From contig NZ_JAFIQT010000002.1 in assembly GCF_017355935.1 (NCBI RefSeq), positions 186,001 through 250,000 of the forward strand: 64,000 nucleotides of DNA. The letters are read 5' to 3'. A program made the translations under genes and the position numbers. This stretch comes from Telluribacter humicola (GTDB taxonomy: Bacteria > Bacteroidota > Bacteroidia > Cytophagales > Spirosomataceae). Shown in pieces: positions 24,374 through 32,436 of the stretch; the first letter of the stretch is position 1; the number at the start of each line of letters is the position of its first letter. Under the pieces are notes generated by a model that did no database searches, was not told where the DNA came from, and was given only the letters and a program-made list of their open reading frames with translations.

Positions 24374-26848
24374 TTATTCTTTAAAAAAGACCCGCTTGAC
24401 CCGCTCGCTTACGCCGGTCAGGAGCTCGTACGGGATGGTGCCGATACGGGAAGCAAGGTCAATCAGAGGGAGCTCTTTCCCAAATACAACTACTTCGTCG
24501 CCTTCTTCGGCGGTGGCGTGAGTAAGATCCACCATGGTCATGTCCATACATACATTTCCTATAGTAGGGCAGAGGGTACCGTTCACCCACACGTGGCCCA
24601 CGCCATTGCCCAGGCGCCGGTCGTAGCCGTCAGCATAGCCCATGGCTAGGGTACCCAGTACAGTGTCCTGGGTCAGGCGTCCGCGCCGGCTGTATCCTAC
24701 GGTCTCACTGGCCTTGATCTTTTTGATCTGAGAGATTACTGTCTTCATGGTACCTACCGACTGCAGGAAGCGCTGCTCCTGTCCGGTGGCTTCCACACCG
24801 TACAACCCGATCCCAACCCGTACCATATCCAGCCGGAACTCGGGGAAGCGTACTATACCGGCCGAGTTAAGGATGTGCTTGATGACCTTTCGGCCCAGTA
24901 CCTCTTCGATCCGGGTAACACCTTCTATAAAGCGCTGGTACTGCAGCCGCGAGAATGGGTTATGTTCCCCCTCGTCGGCACCCACCAAGTGGCTGAATAC
25001 ACTCGCTACCCGCAGGGATGGATTGGCCTGTAGCTGAGCCAGGAGGCCCTCAAGTTCCTCTTCCATAAATCCCAGCCGGTGCATACCTGTATCTAGCTTG
25101 ACATGTACCGCCGGAGCCTGACTACTATCGGAACGCTGGCGGAGGTAGTCGAGCCAATCGGTCAGGATGCGCTGGCTGTATAGCTCAGGTTCTAGGTTAT
25201 ACTCCAATAGGGTATCGAAGGTAGGGCGGGAGGGATTCATGACCATGATCGGTAGCGTGATTCCACTCTGCCTCAGGCTTACTCCCTCGTCGGCGTAGGC
25301 GACAGCCAGGTAGTCGACCCGGTGAAACTGCAGCAGGTTAGCCACTTCGGCACTACCACTACCGTAGGCAAAGGCCTTCACCATCACCATTACCTTGGTT
25401 TGGCGGCCTACTTTGGCGCGGTAGTAGTTGAGGTTATGAGTAAGAGCGTCCAGATTGATCTCCAGTACCGTGGCGTGTACTTTCTGCTGAAGACGATTGA
25501 CGATCTGCTCAAAAGAGAAAGTTCGGGCCCCTTTGACAAGTACTACACTTTCGGTAAGAGAGGGGAAAGAAAACTCCTTCAGAAAAGAAGCGGTATCCGC
25601 ATAAAACTCCGTTTGCGACAGCTGCTGAAACAGGCTTTGATTCTGCTGTAGTTTAGGTCCGATACCAATTAGTCGCTGCACGCCTTTTTCCTGCAGAAGC
25701 TGAGCAATCTGTCCATACAGTTCTTCTTCGGGCTGTCCCGTCTGCAGTACATCCGACAGAATTACTGCTTTCTGGTGGCGGTGCTCCTGCTGAGCCAGGA
25801 AGTGAAGCGCCATCGTAAGGCCCTGCAGGTCATTGTTGTAGGTATCGTCGATGACGTAGCAGCGATTGATACCTTCCTTGATTTCAAGGCGCATCGAAAC
25901 TGACCGTATCCGCTGGATGCGCTCCCGGATGACCTCCGCCGCCATACCCAGGTCCAGCAGGAATACCAGGCAGTGAATGAGGTTTTCGAGTGAAGCATCA
26001 TCGCGGAAATGGGTTGTAAAGCTATGCTCGCCCAGCGCACCCGATAGCCGAATCTGCACTCCTTGTGTACCGGGCGTAAGCTGTACCTGTACATCGGCCT
26101 CGGTATGGGTAGCCCATGTCAGTGTCTGCAGGTGCCGGTTAACGGGGGAGAGGATCAGCCGTACCTCTTCCTCAATGGCGGTATAGTCCTTTCGGTAGAT
26201 TAATTTATCAGCCTTGGTAAACAGGCGGAGCTTTTCGGTGATCTTCTGTTTCTGACTCCGGAATCCCTCATCATGCGCAGATCCTATGTTGGTAAATATT
26301 CCAATAGTAGGCTGGATGATGGGCTGTAAGTACTCCATCTCGTGCGGACGCGAGATACCTGCTTCGAACACCGCAATCGTATGTTTTTCGTTGAGTGCCC
26401 ATACTGACAGGGGTACCCCCACCTGCGAGTTATAGCTCTTGGGACTGGCTACTACGTAGTGGTCGGGGGTTAGCAGCTGAGCCAGCCACTCCTTCACGAT
26501 GGTTTTGCCATTGCTGCCCGTAACGCCTACGACCGGTAGGTCGTACTGTGCCCGATGCCGGGCCGCTAGGTGTTGCAGTGCCCGCAGGGAATTAGGGACT
26601 GCCCATACCGTCGCGTCGGTCCAGCCTGCTATCTCTGCCTTAAGGTCGGTAGGTAAGGCATCCTGCTCTACCACAAACTCCCGTACACCACGCTGGTACA
26701 GGTCCGCCAGGAAGCGGTGACCATCGTGTCGTTCTCCACGGATGGCAAAGAAAAGGGTTTGTTCTGGGAAACTCAGCTGACGGCTGTCGGTGAGCAGGTA
26801 CGAAGCTGAGGTAGTGATCTGCGAAGGAGTAGTTTCAACAAGACTCAT
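24374..26848 (-). CDS. Bifunctional UDP-MurNAc-tripeptide:D-Ala-D-Ala ligase / alanine racemase
   Basis: This 824-residue fusion joins MurF and Alr. The N-terminal half (about 1-450) has the Mur-ligase ATP loop GVTGSNGKTIVKEWL, the NIGSAHDEGFRS segment and YVIDDTYNNDLQGL. The C-terminal half (about 455-824) is a fold III PLP enzyme: the cofactor lysine is in VMVKAFAYGSG, TGMHRLGF and HILNSAGIVRFPEF follow, and the second catalytic residue, a tyrosine, is in VGYSRRGRL. Alr makes D-alanine, and MurF attaches D-Ala-D-Ala to the peptidoglycan precursor, so the fusion couples supply and use (with Ddl between). This fusion is common in Bacteroidota. Both active sites look complete. Confidence 0.95.
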   Translation of the reverse strand: MSLVETTPSQITTSASYLLTDSRQLSFPEQTLFFAIRGERHDGHRFLADLYQRGVREFVVEQDALPTDLKAEIAGWTDATVWAVPNSLRALQHLAARHRAQYDLPVVGVTGSNGKTIVKEWLAQLLTPDHYVVASPKSYNSQVGVPLSVWALNEKHTIAVFEAGISRPHEMEYLQPIIQPTIGIFTNIGSAHDEGFRSQKQKITEKLRLFTKADKLIYRKDYTAIEEEVRLILSPVNRHLQTLTWATHTEADVQVQLTPGTQGVQIRLSGALGEHSFTTHFRDDASLENLIHCLVFLLDLGMAAEVIRERIQRIRSVSMRLEIKEGINRCYVIDDTYNNDLQGLTMALHFLAQQEHRHQKAVILSDVLQTGQPEEELYGQIAQLLQEKGVQRLIGIGPKLQQNQSLFQQLSQTEFYADTASFLKEFSFPSLTESVVLVKGARTFSFEQIVNRLQQKVHATVLEINLDALTHNLNYYRAKVGRQTKVMVMVKAFAYGSGSAEVANLLQFHRVDYLAVAYADEGVSLRQSGITLPIMVMNPSRPTFDTLLEYNLEPELYSQRILTDWLDYLRQRSDSSQAPAVHVKLDTGMHRLGFMEEELEGLLAQLQANPSLRVASVFSHLVGADEGEHNPFSRLQYQRFIEGVTRIEEVLGRKVIKHILNSAGIVRFPEFRLDMVRVGIGLYGVEATGQEQRFLQSVGTMKTVISQIKKIKASETVGYSRRGRLTQDTVLGTLAMGYADGYDRRLGNGVGHVWVNGTLCPTIGNVCMDMTMVDLTHATAEEGDEVVVFGKELPLIDLASRIGTIPYELLTGVSERVKRVFFKE

Positions 26849-26868
26849 AGGATGTAATACTTTGCCGG

Positions 26869-26876
26869 CAAAGGTA
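26869..26876 (-). promoter_or_regulatory. Candidate -7 box of murF-alr
   Basis: On the minus strand this reads TACCTTTG, an exact match to TAnnTTTG, 20 bases upstream of the ATG. The -33 element is not clear. Confidence 0.33.
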
Positions 26877-26893
26877 GATATTTCCTTAGCCCG

Positions 26894-27979
26894 CTACATC
26901 CATTTTCGCCACTTAAAGTAGATTATAAGTGCAATGGTCACTACAATCATGATCCCCCACACCACAAAGTACCCGTAGCGGGTAGTGAGCTCCGGCATGA
27001 ACTCAAAGTTCATACCGTATACCCCTACAATAAAGGTCAGGGGCATAAATATGGCCGAAAAGATCGTCAGCGTTTTCATGACCGAGTTCATGCGATTGCT
27101 GAGCGTCGACAGGTGTACGTCCACTAAGCTGGCCAGAAGTTCGCGGTAAGAATCAATGGTATCAATAACCTGCATGATGTGATCGTGCAGGTCACGCAGG
27201 TAAGGCGATACGTCGCGGGTAATGAGTGGATTATCATCCCGCATGAGCTGAACGATGATTTCGCGCAGGGGCCATACCACCCGTCTGAATAGGGTCAGCT
27301 CCCTTTTTAGCGAATACAGATCAGCCAGGGAGAGATTCTGATTGCCACTAATAACTTCCTCCTCCATCAGGTCCAATTCTTCACCCATCTTTTCCAGGAT
27401 CAGAAAGTAGTTGTCCACGATGATATCCATGAGGGCGTACAGCAGGTAGTCAGCTCCGTAGCGGCGGGTTTTACCCACAGAGGCTTTTAACCGATCAATA
27501 ACGGGTACGAATATATCCCCCGTGCGCTCTTCCTGAAACGAGATCAGAGCTCTTTCACCCAGTACAAAACTCACATGCTCGGCGTTGAGGCAAAAAGGTT
27601 TTTCTTCTTCAATATGGAGCATTTTGAGCGTCATGAACAGCCGGCCCCCGTCGTCGTAGTACTCGAGCTTGGGCTTTTGCTCCGTATTCATAATATCCTC
27701 GAGCAGGAGGGGGTGCAGGCGAAAAAGCTGCCCTAACTGACCAATTACGTGGCTTTCGTGGATACCGTCTACATCAATCCAGGTAACATGGGGCTCTTTG
27801 ACGTGAGAGTCAGGTGTACAGGCGGCAACGCTTTTAACTATCTCTTCCCGGTGAAAACGCTCACTATAATCAACCCGCTTGATCTGGGTTTTGAGTTCAA
27901 CGTCAGGCCCAACGTAGGTAAGGGTACCCGGTGAGGTCAGCAGATTTTTCTTATTGGGTCGATGACGGCGTTTTGACAT
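26894..27979 (-). CDS. corA: CorA family magnesium/cobalt transporter
   Basis: The 361-residue product has the CorA layout: a cytoplasmic alpha/beta funnel domain (WIDVDGIHESHVIGQLGQLF, HPLLLEDIMNTEQKPKLEYY) and a long helix (about 200-300). Two C-terminal transmembrane helices follow, with the family signature YGMNF between them (about residues 321-325), and a basic end, KWRKWM. The pore forms a homopentamer that lets Mg2+ enter. Co2+ or efflux roles occur in some relatives. The gene precedes murF-alr on the same strand (45 bp), but the promoter box between them suggests separate control. Confidence 0.94.
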   Translation of the reverse strand: MSKRRHRPNKKNLLTSPGTLTYVGPDVELKTQIKRVDYSERFHREEIVKSVAACTPDSHVKEPHVTWIDVDGIHESHVIGQLGQLFRLHPLLLEDIMNTEQKPKLEYYDDGGRLFMTLKMLHIEEEKPFCLNAEHVSFVLGERALISFQEERTGDIFVPVIDRLKASVGKTRRYGADYLLYALMDIIVDNYFLILEKMGEELDLMEEEVISGNQNLSLADLYSLKRELTLFRRVVWPLREIIVQLMRDDNPLITRDVSPYLRDLHDHIMQVIDTIDSYRELLASLVDVHLSTLSNRMNSVMKTLTIFSAIFMPLTFIVGVYGMNFEFMPELTTRYGYFVVWGIMIVVTIALIIYFKWRKWM

Positions 27980-28072
27980 TAACGAATCTTTATTTTGTAT
28001 GGCTTGAAAAGGATTTCAGGTAAAATCTCTTAACTATGCGATCCCTAATTTTTAGCGTTTCACTCATCCTCT

Positions 28073-28381
28073 ATGAAAAAAATAATTTGCGCCGTTTTGG
28101 GCGTATGTATGTCATTGTCCATGACCGGATGTGCCACTCTTTTTGGCGGTTCTATCACCCAGTGTCAGCGTAGTAAGCCACAAGCGGGGCAGCCACAGCG
28201 TGAGATCAGAGTAGAAGCCCTCATCCTGGATATTGTATTGTTCTGGCCAGGTGCGATAGTGGACTTTGCGACCGGAGCTATCTATAGACCTTGCGTTAGC
28301 CCTAATATGCCCCGAAAGTTATCTCACAACAGCAAACCGGTAAACCTATCGGCAGTGGAAGAGACACAGGTCAATCCATAA
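28073..28381 (+). CDS. Small hypothetical lipoprotein
   Basis: The 102-residue product has a lipoprotein signal (MKKIICAVLGVCMSLSMTGC, cysteine 20). The mature chain contains the text ATLFGGSITQCQRSKP and a hydrophobic ALILDIVLFWPGAIVDFATGAIYRPC, with two further cysteines. I have seen this kind of short lipoprotein in Bacteroidota but know no function. The hydrophobic segment could lie in or on the membrane. A strong shared terminator follows. Confidence 0.75.
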   Translation: MKKIICAVLGVCMSLSMTGCATLFGGSITQCQRSKPQAGQPQREIRVEALILDIVLFWPGAIVDFATGAIYRPCVSPNMPRKLSHNSKPVNLSAVEETQVNP

Positions 28382-28406
28382 GTAAAAGAAACAGTGCTTA
28401 TCTGGT

Positions 28407-28442
28407 AAGATTGCCACTCACCCGAGGATGAGTGGCAATCTT
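28407..28442. terminator. Bidirectional terminator overlapping the uspA stop
   Basis: A perfect 14-bp stem (28407-28420 with 28429-28442) and an 8-base loop lie between convergent genes. The right arm reaches the last base of the universal stress gene's stop codon. Confidence 0.85.
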
Positions 28443-29284
28443 TATAACCGGTCATCATCTTTCATATGATACACCAGTACGGGTATATGGGTATCAAGAA
28501 TGAGCTTCTTTGTCACGCTGGGATTCGTAATATAGGCCTCTATGAATGTCCGCTCCCGCGACGACACGATCAGTAAGTCGGCTCCTACTTCATCACAGTA
28601 AGCTTCGATGCCGCCTCTGACCGAATCAGACTCCCGGATAACAAAGCTTTCATCGGGTACTCCAAATACAGACTGGATTTCTTCCATGTACTGGTGGTCG
28701 GGCTGTATGTTGGGTTGTACCGCTCCCCGAATTTTCAGGAAGGTGAGTTGGGCGCCCCAGTGCTCTACATTCCGCATCACTTTCCGCAGGATATTAATTT
28801 CATCGTGCTCTAGCTGCGTGGCGTATACAACTTTGCGCAGGGATTTAGGCTCGGTCTGGGGAGGGATGATCATGACCGGACAAGGAGCGTCCAGGGCTAT
28901 TTTGGTAGTACTGCTGCCAACGAGCTTGTCCAGAAAGCCACCGGTGCCGGTGCGGCCCATGACTACCATATCCGGGCGGTACTCTTCAATGGCATCGAAT
29001 ACTGCCGGATGGATTCCTCCGACAGCCCAGATTCCTTCGGCCTGATAGCCTTCATTCCGGGCCCGGGCCACGTAGTCTTCTAGTCGGTTACGAAATGCCT
29101 CTTCTGTGCCGTTCTCAATCGGTAGCGCACCTACCCCCGCCGGTACGGTAGCATCCGGAATATAAGGCTGGTAGGAGTGCAGGATGATGAGTTGGGTGTC
29201 AGCCTGGCTGCCCATTAGTTTGGCAGCGGCCAGCGCCCGGTCGGCATTTTCAGAGAAATCAATGGGAACAAGGATTTTTTTCAT
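28442..29284 (-). CDS. Universal stress protein, tandem UspA domains
   Basis: The 280-residue product has two Usp domains. The first (about 1-145) starts KKILVPIDFSENADRAL and keeps the ATP-binding pattern in VVMGRTGTGGFLDKLVGSSTTKI. The second (about 150-275) is diverged: it begins RKVVYATQLEHDE and its ATP loop is degenerate (LIVSSRERTFIEAY). Such tandem proteins are cytoplasmic stress factors in many bacteria; one active and one decayed nucleotide site is a common pattern. It is monocistronic. Confidence 0.9.
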   Translation of the reverse strand: MKKILVPIDFSENADRALAAAKLMGSQADTQLIILHSYQPYIPDATVPAGVGALPIENGTEEAFRNRLEDYVARARNEGYQAEGIWAVGGIHPAVFDAIEEYRPDMVVMGRTGTGGFLDKLVGSSTTKIALDAPCPVMIIPPQTEPKSLRKVVYATQLEHDEINILRKVMRNVEHWGAQLTFLKIRGAVQPNIQPDHQYMEEIQSVFGVPDESFVIRESDSVRGGIEAYCDEVGADLLIVSSRERTFIEAYITNPSVTKKLILDTHIPVLVYHMKDDDRL

Positions 29285-29373
29285 GGATTGGATGAGTGTA
29301 TGTTCTGAGCATCAAGTTAAGGTTATTAACCAGGGAATGACTAGTTGCCTCTTTTGAAATAGCAAAAATTATT

Positions 29374-29487
29374 ATGCCAGTAACATACCCTCAGACTTTC
29401 AATCCGGGCTTTACTCCTTCTATACGAGCTTTGGGATATCAGTTTGATGAGTACCTTTATGAAGATCAGTTGTACTTACTCGGCTGA
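29374..29487 (+). CDS. Possible 37-residue small protein
   Basis: An ATG at 29374 opens 37 codons to a TGA at 29485-29487. The product ([19 protein letters not shown]..., ending YEDQLYLLG) has a plausible protein composition, no signal peptide and no known domain. Its 3' end overlaps the queG stop region on the opposite strand by 12 bases. TTTTG text lies upstream. It may be a chance ORF; evidence is composition only. Confidence 0.22.
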   Translation: MPVTYPQTFNPGFTPSIRALGYQFDEYLYEDQLYLLG

Positions 29488-30423
29488 CTTTACAAAGGCT
29501 ATATTCCGTTTTAATCCTTCCAGTTTGGTGCGTTTAACAGGCGAGCGTCGGAATATTTCCCGGAATACCTCTTCGGTTATTTCTTCCCAATCCTTGTTGG
29601 TAAGTTCTGCAAGCTGAGCCGGTGGATTGAATTCGGAAGTTCGGTGTGGCCGCGCAAACCGGTTCCACGGACATACATCCTGACAGATGTCACAGCCAAA
29701 CACCCAGTTGCCAAATTTACCGCGTACCTCGTCAGGTATGGCCTCTTTCAGCTCAATCGTAAAATAGCTGATGCACTTGCTGCCATCAACTACGTAGGGC
29801 TCTACGATGGCATCAGTAGGGCAGGCATCTACACAGCGGGTACAGGTACCACAGTAGTCTTTGACCGGACCATCCGGTGCCAGCTCTACATCCAGTATGA
29901 GTTCACCGATAAAGAAAAAGCTTCCCAGGTCGCGGTTGAGGAGGTTGGTGTGCTTACCGATCCAGCCCAGACCACTCCGGGCGGCCCAGGCCTTGTCCAT
30001 GACGGGCGCTGAGTCTACAAAGGCCCGGCCATCGACTTCACCTATTTCTTCCCTAAGGGCATCCAGCAAGGCTTTGAGCTTGTCTTTCAGTACATAGTGG
30101 TAGTCAGTGCCGTAGGCGTACTTTGAAATCTTATAATCTTCTTCGGTAGTAGGGAGTGATTGCTCGGGGTAGTAGTTAAGCAGTACAGTCACGACCGACC
30201 GGGCGCCATCCACCAGCTTGCGGGGATCGAGGCGCTTGTCGAAGTGGTTGGCCATCCAGGCCATCTGACCGTGGTAGTTGCGCGTAAGCCATTCATCCAG
30301 CCGGGGCGCTTCCTCTTCCAGAAATTCCGCCTTAGAAATGCCACAAAAGTCAAAACCGAGTTCGATGGCTTTGGCTTTAAGGAACTTACTGCGCTGCTGA
30401 CTGATTATATCTTGAGTAGTCAT
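29476..30423 (-). CDS. queG: Epoxyqueuosine reductase
   Basis: The 315-residue product carries the QueG pattern: an N-terminal DUF1730-type domain ([37 protein letters not shown]), then [12 protein letters not shown], and two [4Fe-4S] clusters from [16 protein letters not shown] and [13 protein letters not shown]. It uses cobalamin and the clusters to reduce epoxyqueuosine to queuosine in tRNA wobble position 34. The C-terminal HEAT-like extension of some homologues is absent, so it is the short form. A TAnnTTTG-like box abuts the start codon. Confidence 0.95.
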   Translation of the reverse strand: MTTQDIISQQRSKFLKAKAIELGFDFCGISKAEFLEEEAPRLDEWLTRNYHGQMAWMANHFDKRLDPRKLVDGARSVVTVLLNYYPEQSLPTTEEDYKISKYAYGTDYHYVLKDKLKALLDALREEIGEVDGRAFVDSAPVMDKAWAARSGLGWIGKHTNLLNRDLGSFFFIGELILDVELAPDGPVKDYCGTCTRCVDACPTDAIVEPYVVDGSKCISYFTIELKEAIPDEVRGKFGNWVFGCDICQDVCPWNRFARPHRTSEFNPPAQLAELTNKDWEEITEEVFREIFRRSPVKRTKLEGLKRNIAFVKSAE

Positions 30424-30427
30424 ATCA

Positions 30428-30435
30428 CAAAATTA
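30428..30435 (-). promoter_or_regulatory. Candidate -7 box right at queG start
   Basis: The minus strand reads TAATTTTG five bases upstream of the ATG. If used, the transcript would be leaderless or nearly so. It could also be chance. Confidence 0.25.
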
Positions 30436-30540
30436 CGAAGCAACTGGGCCTTTTAGTGCCAAGATGTCAGTATTTGTGAGCTGGCAAAGTAATTTAGCAC
30501 AATACTTGCTGAATATAAGCAACCAAAGTATAAGTCAATT

Positions 30541-31101
30541 ATGTCCGAAAATAAGCAGAACAACCAGGAAACTCACGCCGAAGAACCCGAAATGGAAAAA
30601 GTGACTGACAACGAGGCGGAGGAGCAAGCTACCGTCGAAGCTCAGGAGAAAGATCCTGTGGAGGAGCTGAGAATTGAACTAGCAGAATTGAAAGATAAAT
30701 ATATACGGCTGTATGCCGACTTTGAAAACTTCCGTCGTCGTACCGCTAAGGAAAAACTGGAGCTTATTGCCAACGCCAACGCTGACCTGATGCGGTCGAT
30801 TCTGCCGGTGGTGGATGATTTTGAGCGGGCTAAGCAGTCGTTCGAAACCACAACCGAAGTAGAGCCTCTTAAAGAAGGAGTTGATCTGATTCATAACAAG
30901 CTGTACAAGATGCTCGAAAGCAAAGGTCTGAAACCAATGGATGCCAAAGGTCAGCCTTTTGATGCTGAGCTGCACGAGTCAGTGACGCAGTTTCCGGCAC
31001 CAACCGAAGACTTGAAAGGCAAGGTAGTAGACGAGATCGAGAAAGGATACTACCTCAACGATAAGGTACTACGGTACGCCAAAGTAGTAATTGGAGCTTA
31101 G
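30541..31101 (+). CDS. grpE: GrpE nucleotide exchange factor
   Basis: The 186-residue product has an acidic, disordered N-terminus (about 1-40), the long dimerisation helix (VEELRIELAELKDKYIRLYADFENFRRRTAKEK) and the C-terminal beta-wing (GLKPMDAKGQPFDAELHESVTQ... VDEIEKGYYLNDKVLRYAKVVI). It releases ADP from DnaK. dnaJ follows 82 bp downstream, so the chaperone pair is an operon; dnaK itself is not in the window. Confidence 0.96.
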   Translation: MSENKQNNQETHAEEPEMEKVTDNEAEEQATVEAQEKDPVEELRIELAELKDKYIRLYADFENFRRRTAKEKLELIANANADLMRSILPVVDDFERAKQSFETTTEVEPLKEGVDLIHNKLYKMLESKGLKPMDAKGQPFDAELHESVTQFPAPTEDLKGKVVDEIEKGYYLNDKVLRYAKVVIGA

Positions 31102-31183
31102 AAACCCTCTTCCTCCGAACGGAGGAACAAATCATAAAAAACCATAACTTTTGACTGGAGCAGTCAATTGGGGACTGAAAAAA

Positions 31184-32341
31184 ATGGCACAGAAAAGAGA
31201 TTACTACGAAATACTTGGGGTAGACCGGGGAGCATCGGCTGACGAAATCAAGAAGTCATACCGGAAGCTGGCCATCAAGTACCATCCCGACAAAAATCCG
31301 GACGACCCTTCTGCCGAAGACAAGTTCAAGGAGGCGGCTGAGGCCTACAGTATCCTGAGCGACGAAGACAAGCGTCGTCGTTACGATCAGTTCGGTCATG
31401 CCGGAGTGGGTAGTAACGGAGGCGGTGGAGGTGCCTACGGAGCCGGTGGATTCACCATGGACGATATATTCTCCCAGTTTGGTGATATTTTCGGTGGTGA
31501 AGGAAGTCCTTTCGGAGATATCTTTGGCGGAGGCGGTGGACGCCGGGTACGCCGGGGCTCTGACCTGCGGATTAAGCTGAAGCTGGACCTGCAGGAGGTA
31601 GCCAACGGAGTCGAGAAGAAGATAAAAGTGAAGCGCCATGTCTCGTGTAATACCTGTGGCGGTAATGGTGCCAAACATGGTACAGCACTTAGTACCTGTA
31701 CGACCTGTAATGGTAGTGGCCAGGTACGCAAGGTAGTTAACACCATGCTGGGCCAAATGGTCTCATCCAATACCTGCCCGACCTGTAACGGCGATGGCAA
31801 AATCATCAGCGAGCGCTGCGAAGTGTGTGCGGGTGAAGGACGTCAGCTACAGGACGACCTGATCGCGCTCAACATACCGGGTGGTGTAGCCGATGGTATG
31901 CAACTATCCATGTCAGGTAAAGGTAACGTACCGCCACGCGGGGGTGTGGCCGGCGACCTGCTCATCGTGATCGAGGAGGAGGAAGACGAGCACCTGAAGC
32001 GTGATGGCAACAACGTGGTATTTGATATGCACCTGAGCTTTGTGGATGCGGCGCTGGGTACCTCCATGGAAATCCCAACCATCGATGGCAAAGCACGTAT
32101 TACGGTAGAGCCGGGTACCCAGGCGGGTAAGATCCTGCGCCTGAAAGGCAAAGGGATCAAAGACCTCAATGGCTACGGTAAGGGTGATCAGCTGGTGCAC
32201 GTTAATGTATGGACGCCTCAACAGCTTTCATCCGACGAGCGGGCTACCCTTGAGAAGCTACGCAACTCGCCGAACTTCCAGCCCAAGCCAGGTAAGAATG
32301 AGAAAGGCTTCTTTGATAAGATGAAAGACTTCTTCCATTGA
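31184..32341 (+). CDS. dnaJ: Chaperone DnaJ
   Basis: The ATG at 31184 gives the standard start [13 protein letters not shown]; an upstream TTG would add 11 residues. The 385-residue type I DnaJ has the J-domain with HPD (34-36), a Gly/Phe-rich linker, and four CxxCxGxG zinc repeats ([32 protein letters not shown]). The substrate-binding and dimerisation domains end at DKMKDFFH. It delivers clients to DnaK and stimulates its ATPase. It is co-transcribed with grpE. Confidence 0.97.
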   Translation: MAQKRDYYEILGVDRGASADEIKKSYRKLAIKYHPDKNPDDPSAEDKFKEAAEAYSILSDEDKRRRYDQFGHAGVGSNGGGGGAYGAGGFTMDDIFSQFGDIFGGEGSPFGDIFGGGGGRRVRRGSDLRIKLKLDLQEVANGVEKKIKVKRHVSCNTCGGNGAKHGTALSTCTTCNGSGQVRKVVNTMLGQMVSSNTCPTCNGDGKIISERCEVCAGEGRQLQDDLIALNIPGGVADGMQLSMSGKGNVPPRGGVAGDLLIVIEEEEDEHLKRDGNNVVFDMHLSFVDAALGTSMEIPTIDGKARITVEPGTQAGKILRLKGKGIKDLNGYGKGDQLVHVNVWTPQQLSSDERATLEKLRNSPNFQPKPGKNEKGFFDKMKDFFH

Positions 32342-32372
32342 TCAGTATCATAGATTTAGATTAGTAGCAGAA

Positions 32373-32420
32373 ATAAACAGAGAGCCCCGACAGCACATGC
32401 TGTCGGGGCTCTCTGTTTAT
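32373..32420. terminator. Bidirectional terminator between dnaJ and the DUF2723 gene
   Basis: A nearly perfect palindrome of about 48 bp (ATAAACAGAGAGCCCCGACAG arm and its complement) lies between convergent genes, with A/T runs on each side. Confidence 0.92.
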
Positions 32421-32436
32421 TTCAGTAGTTTATTAA

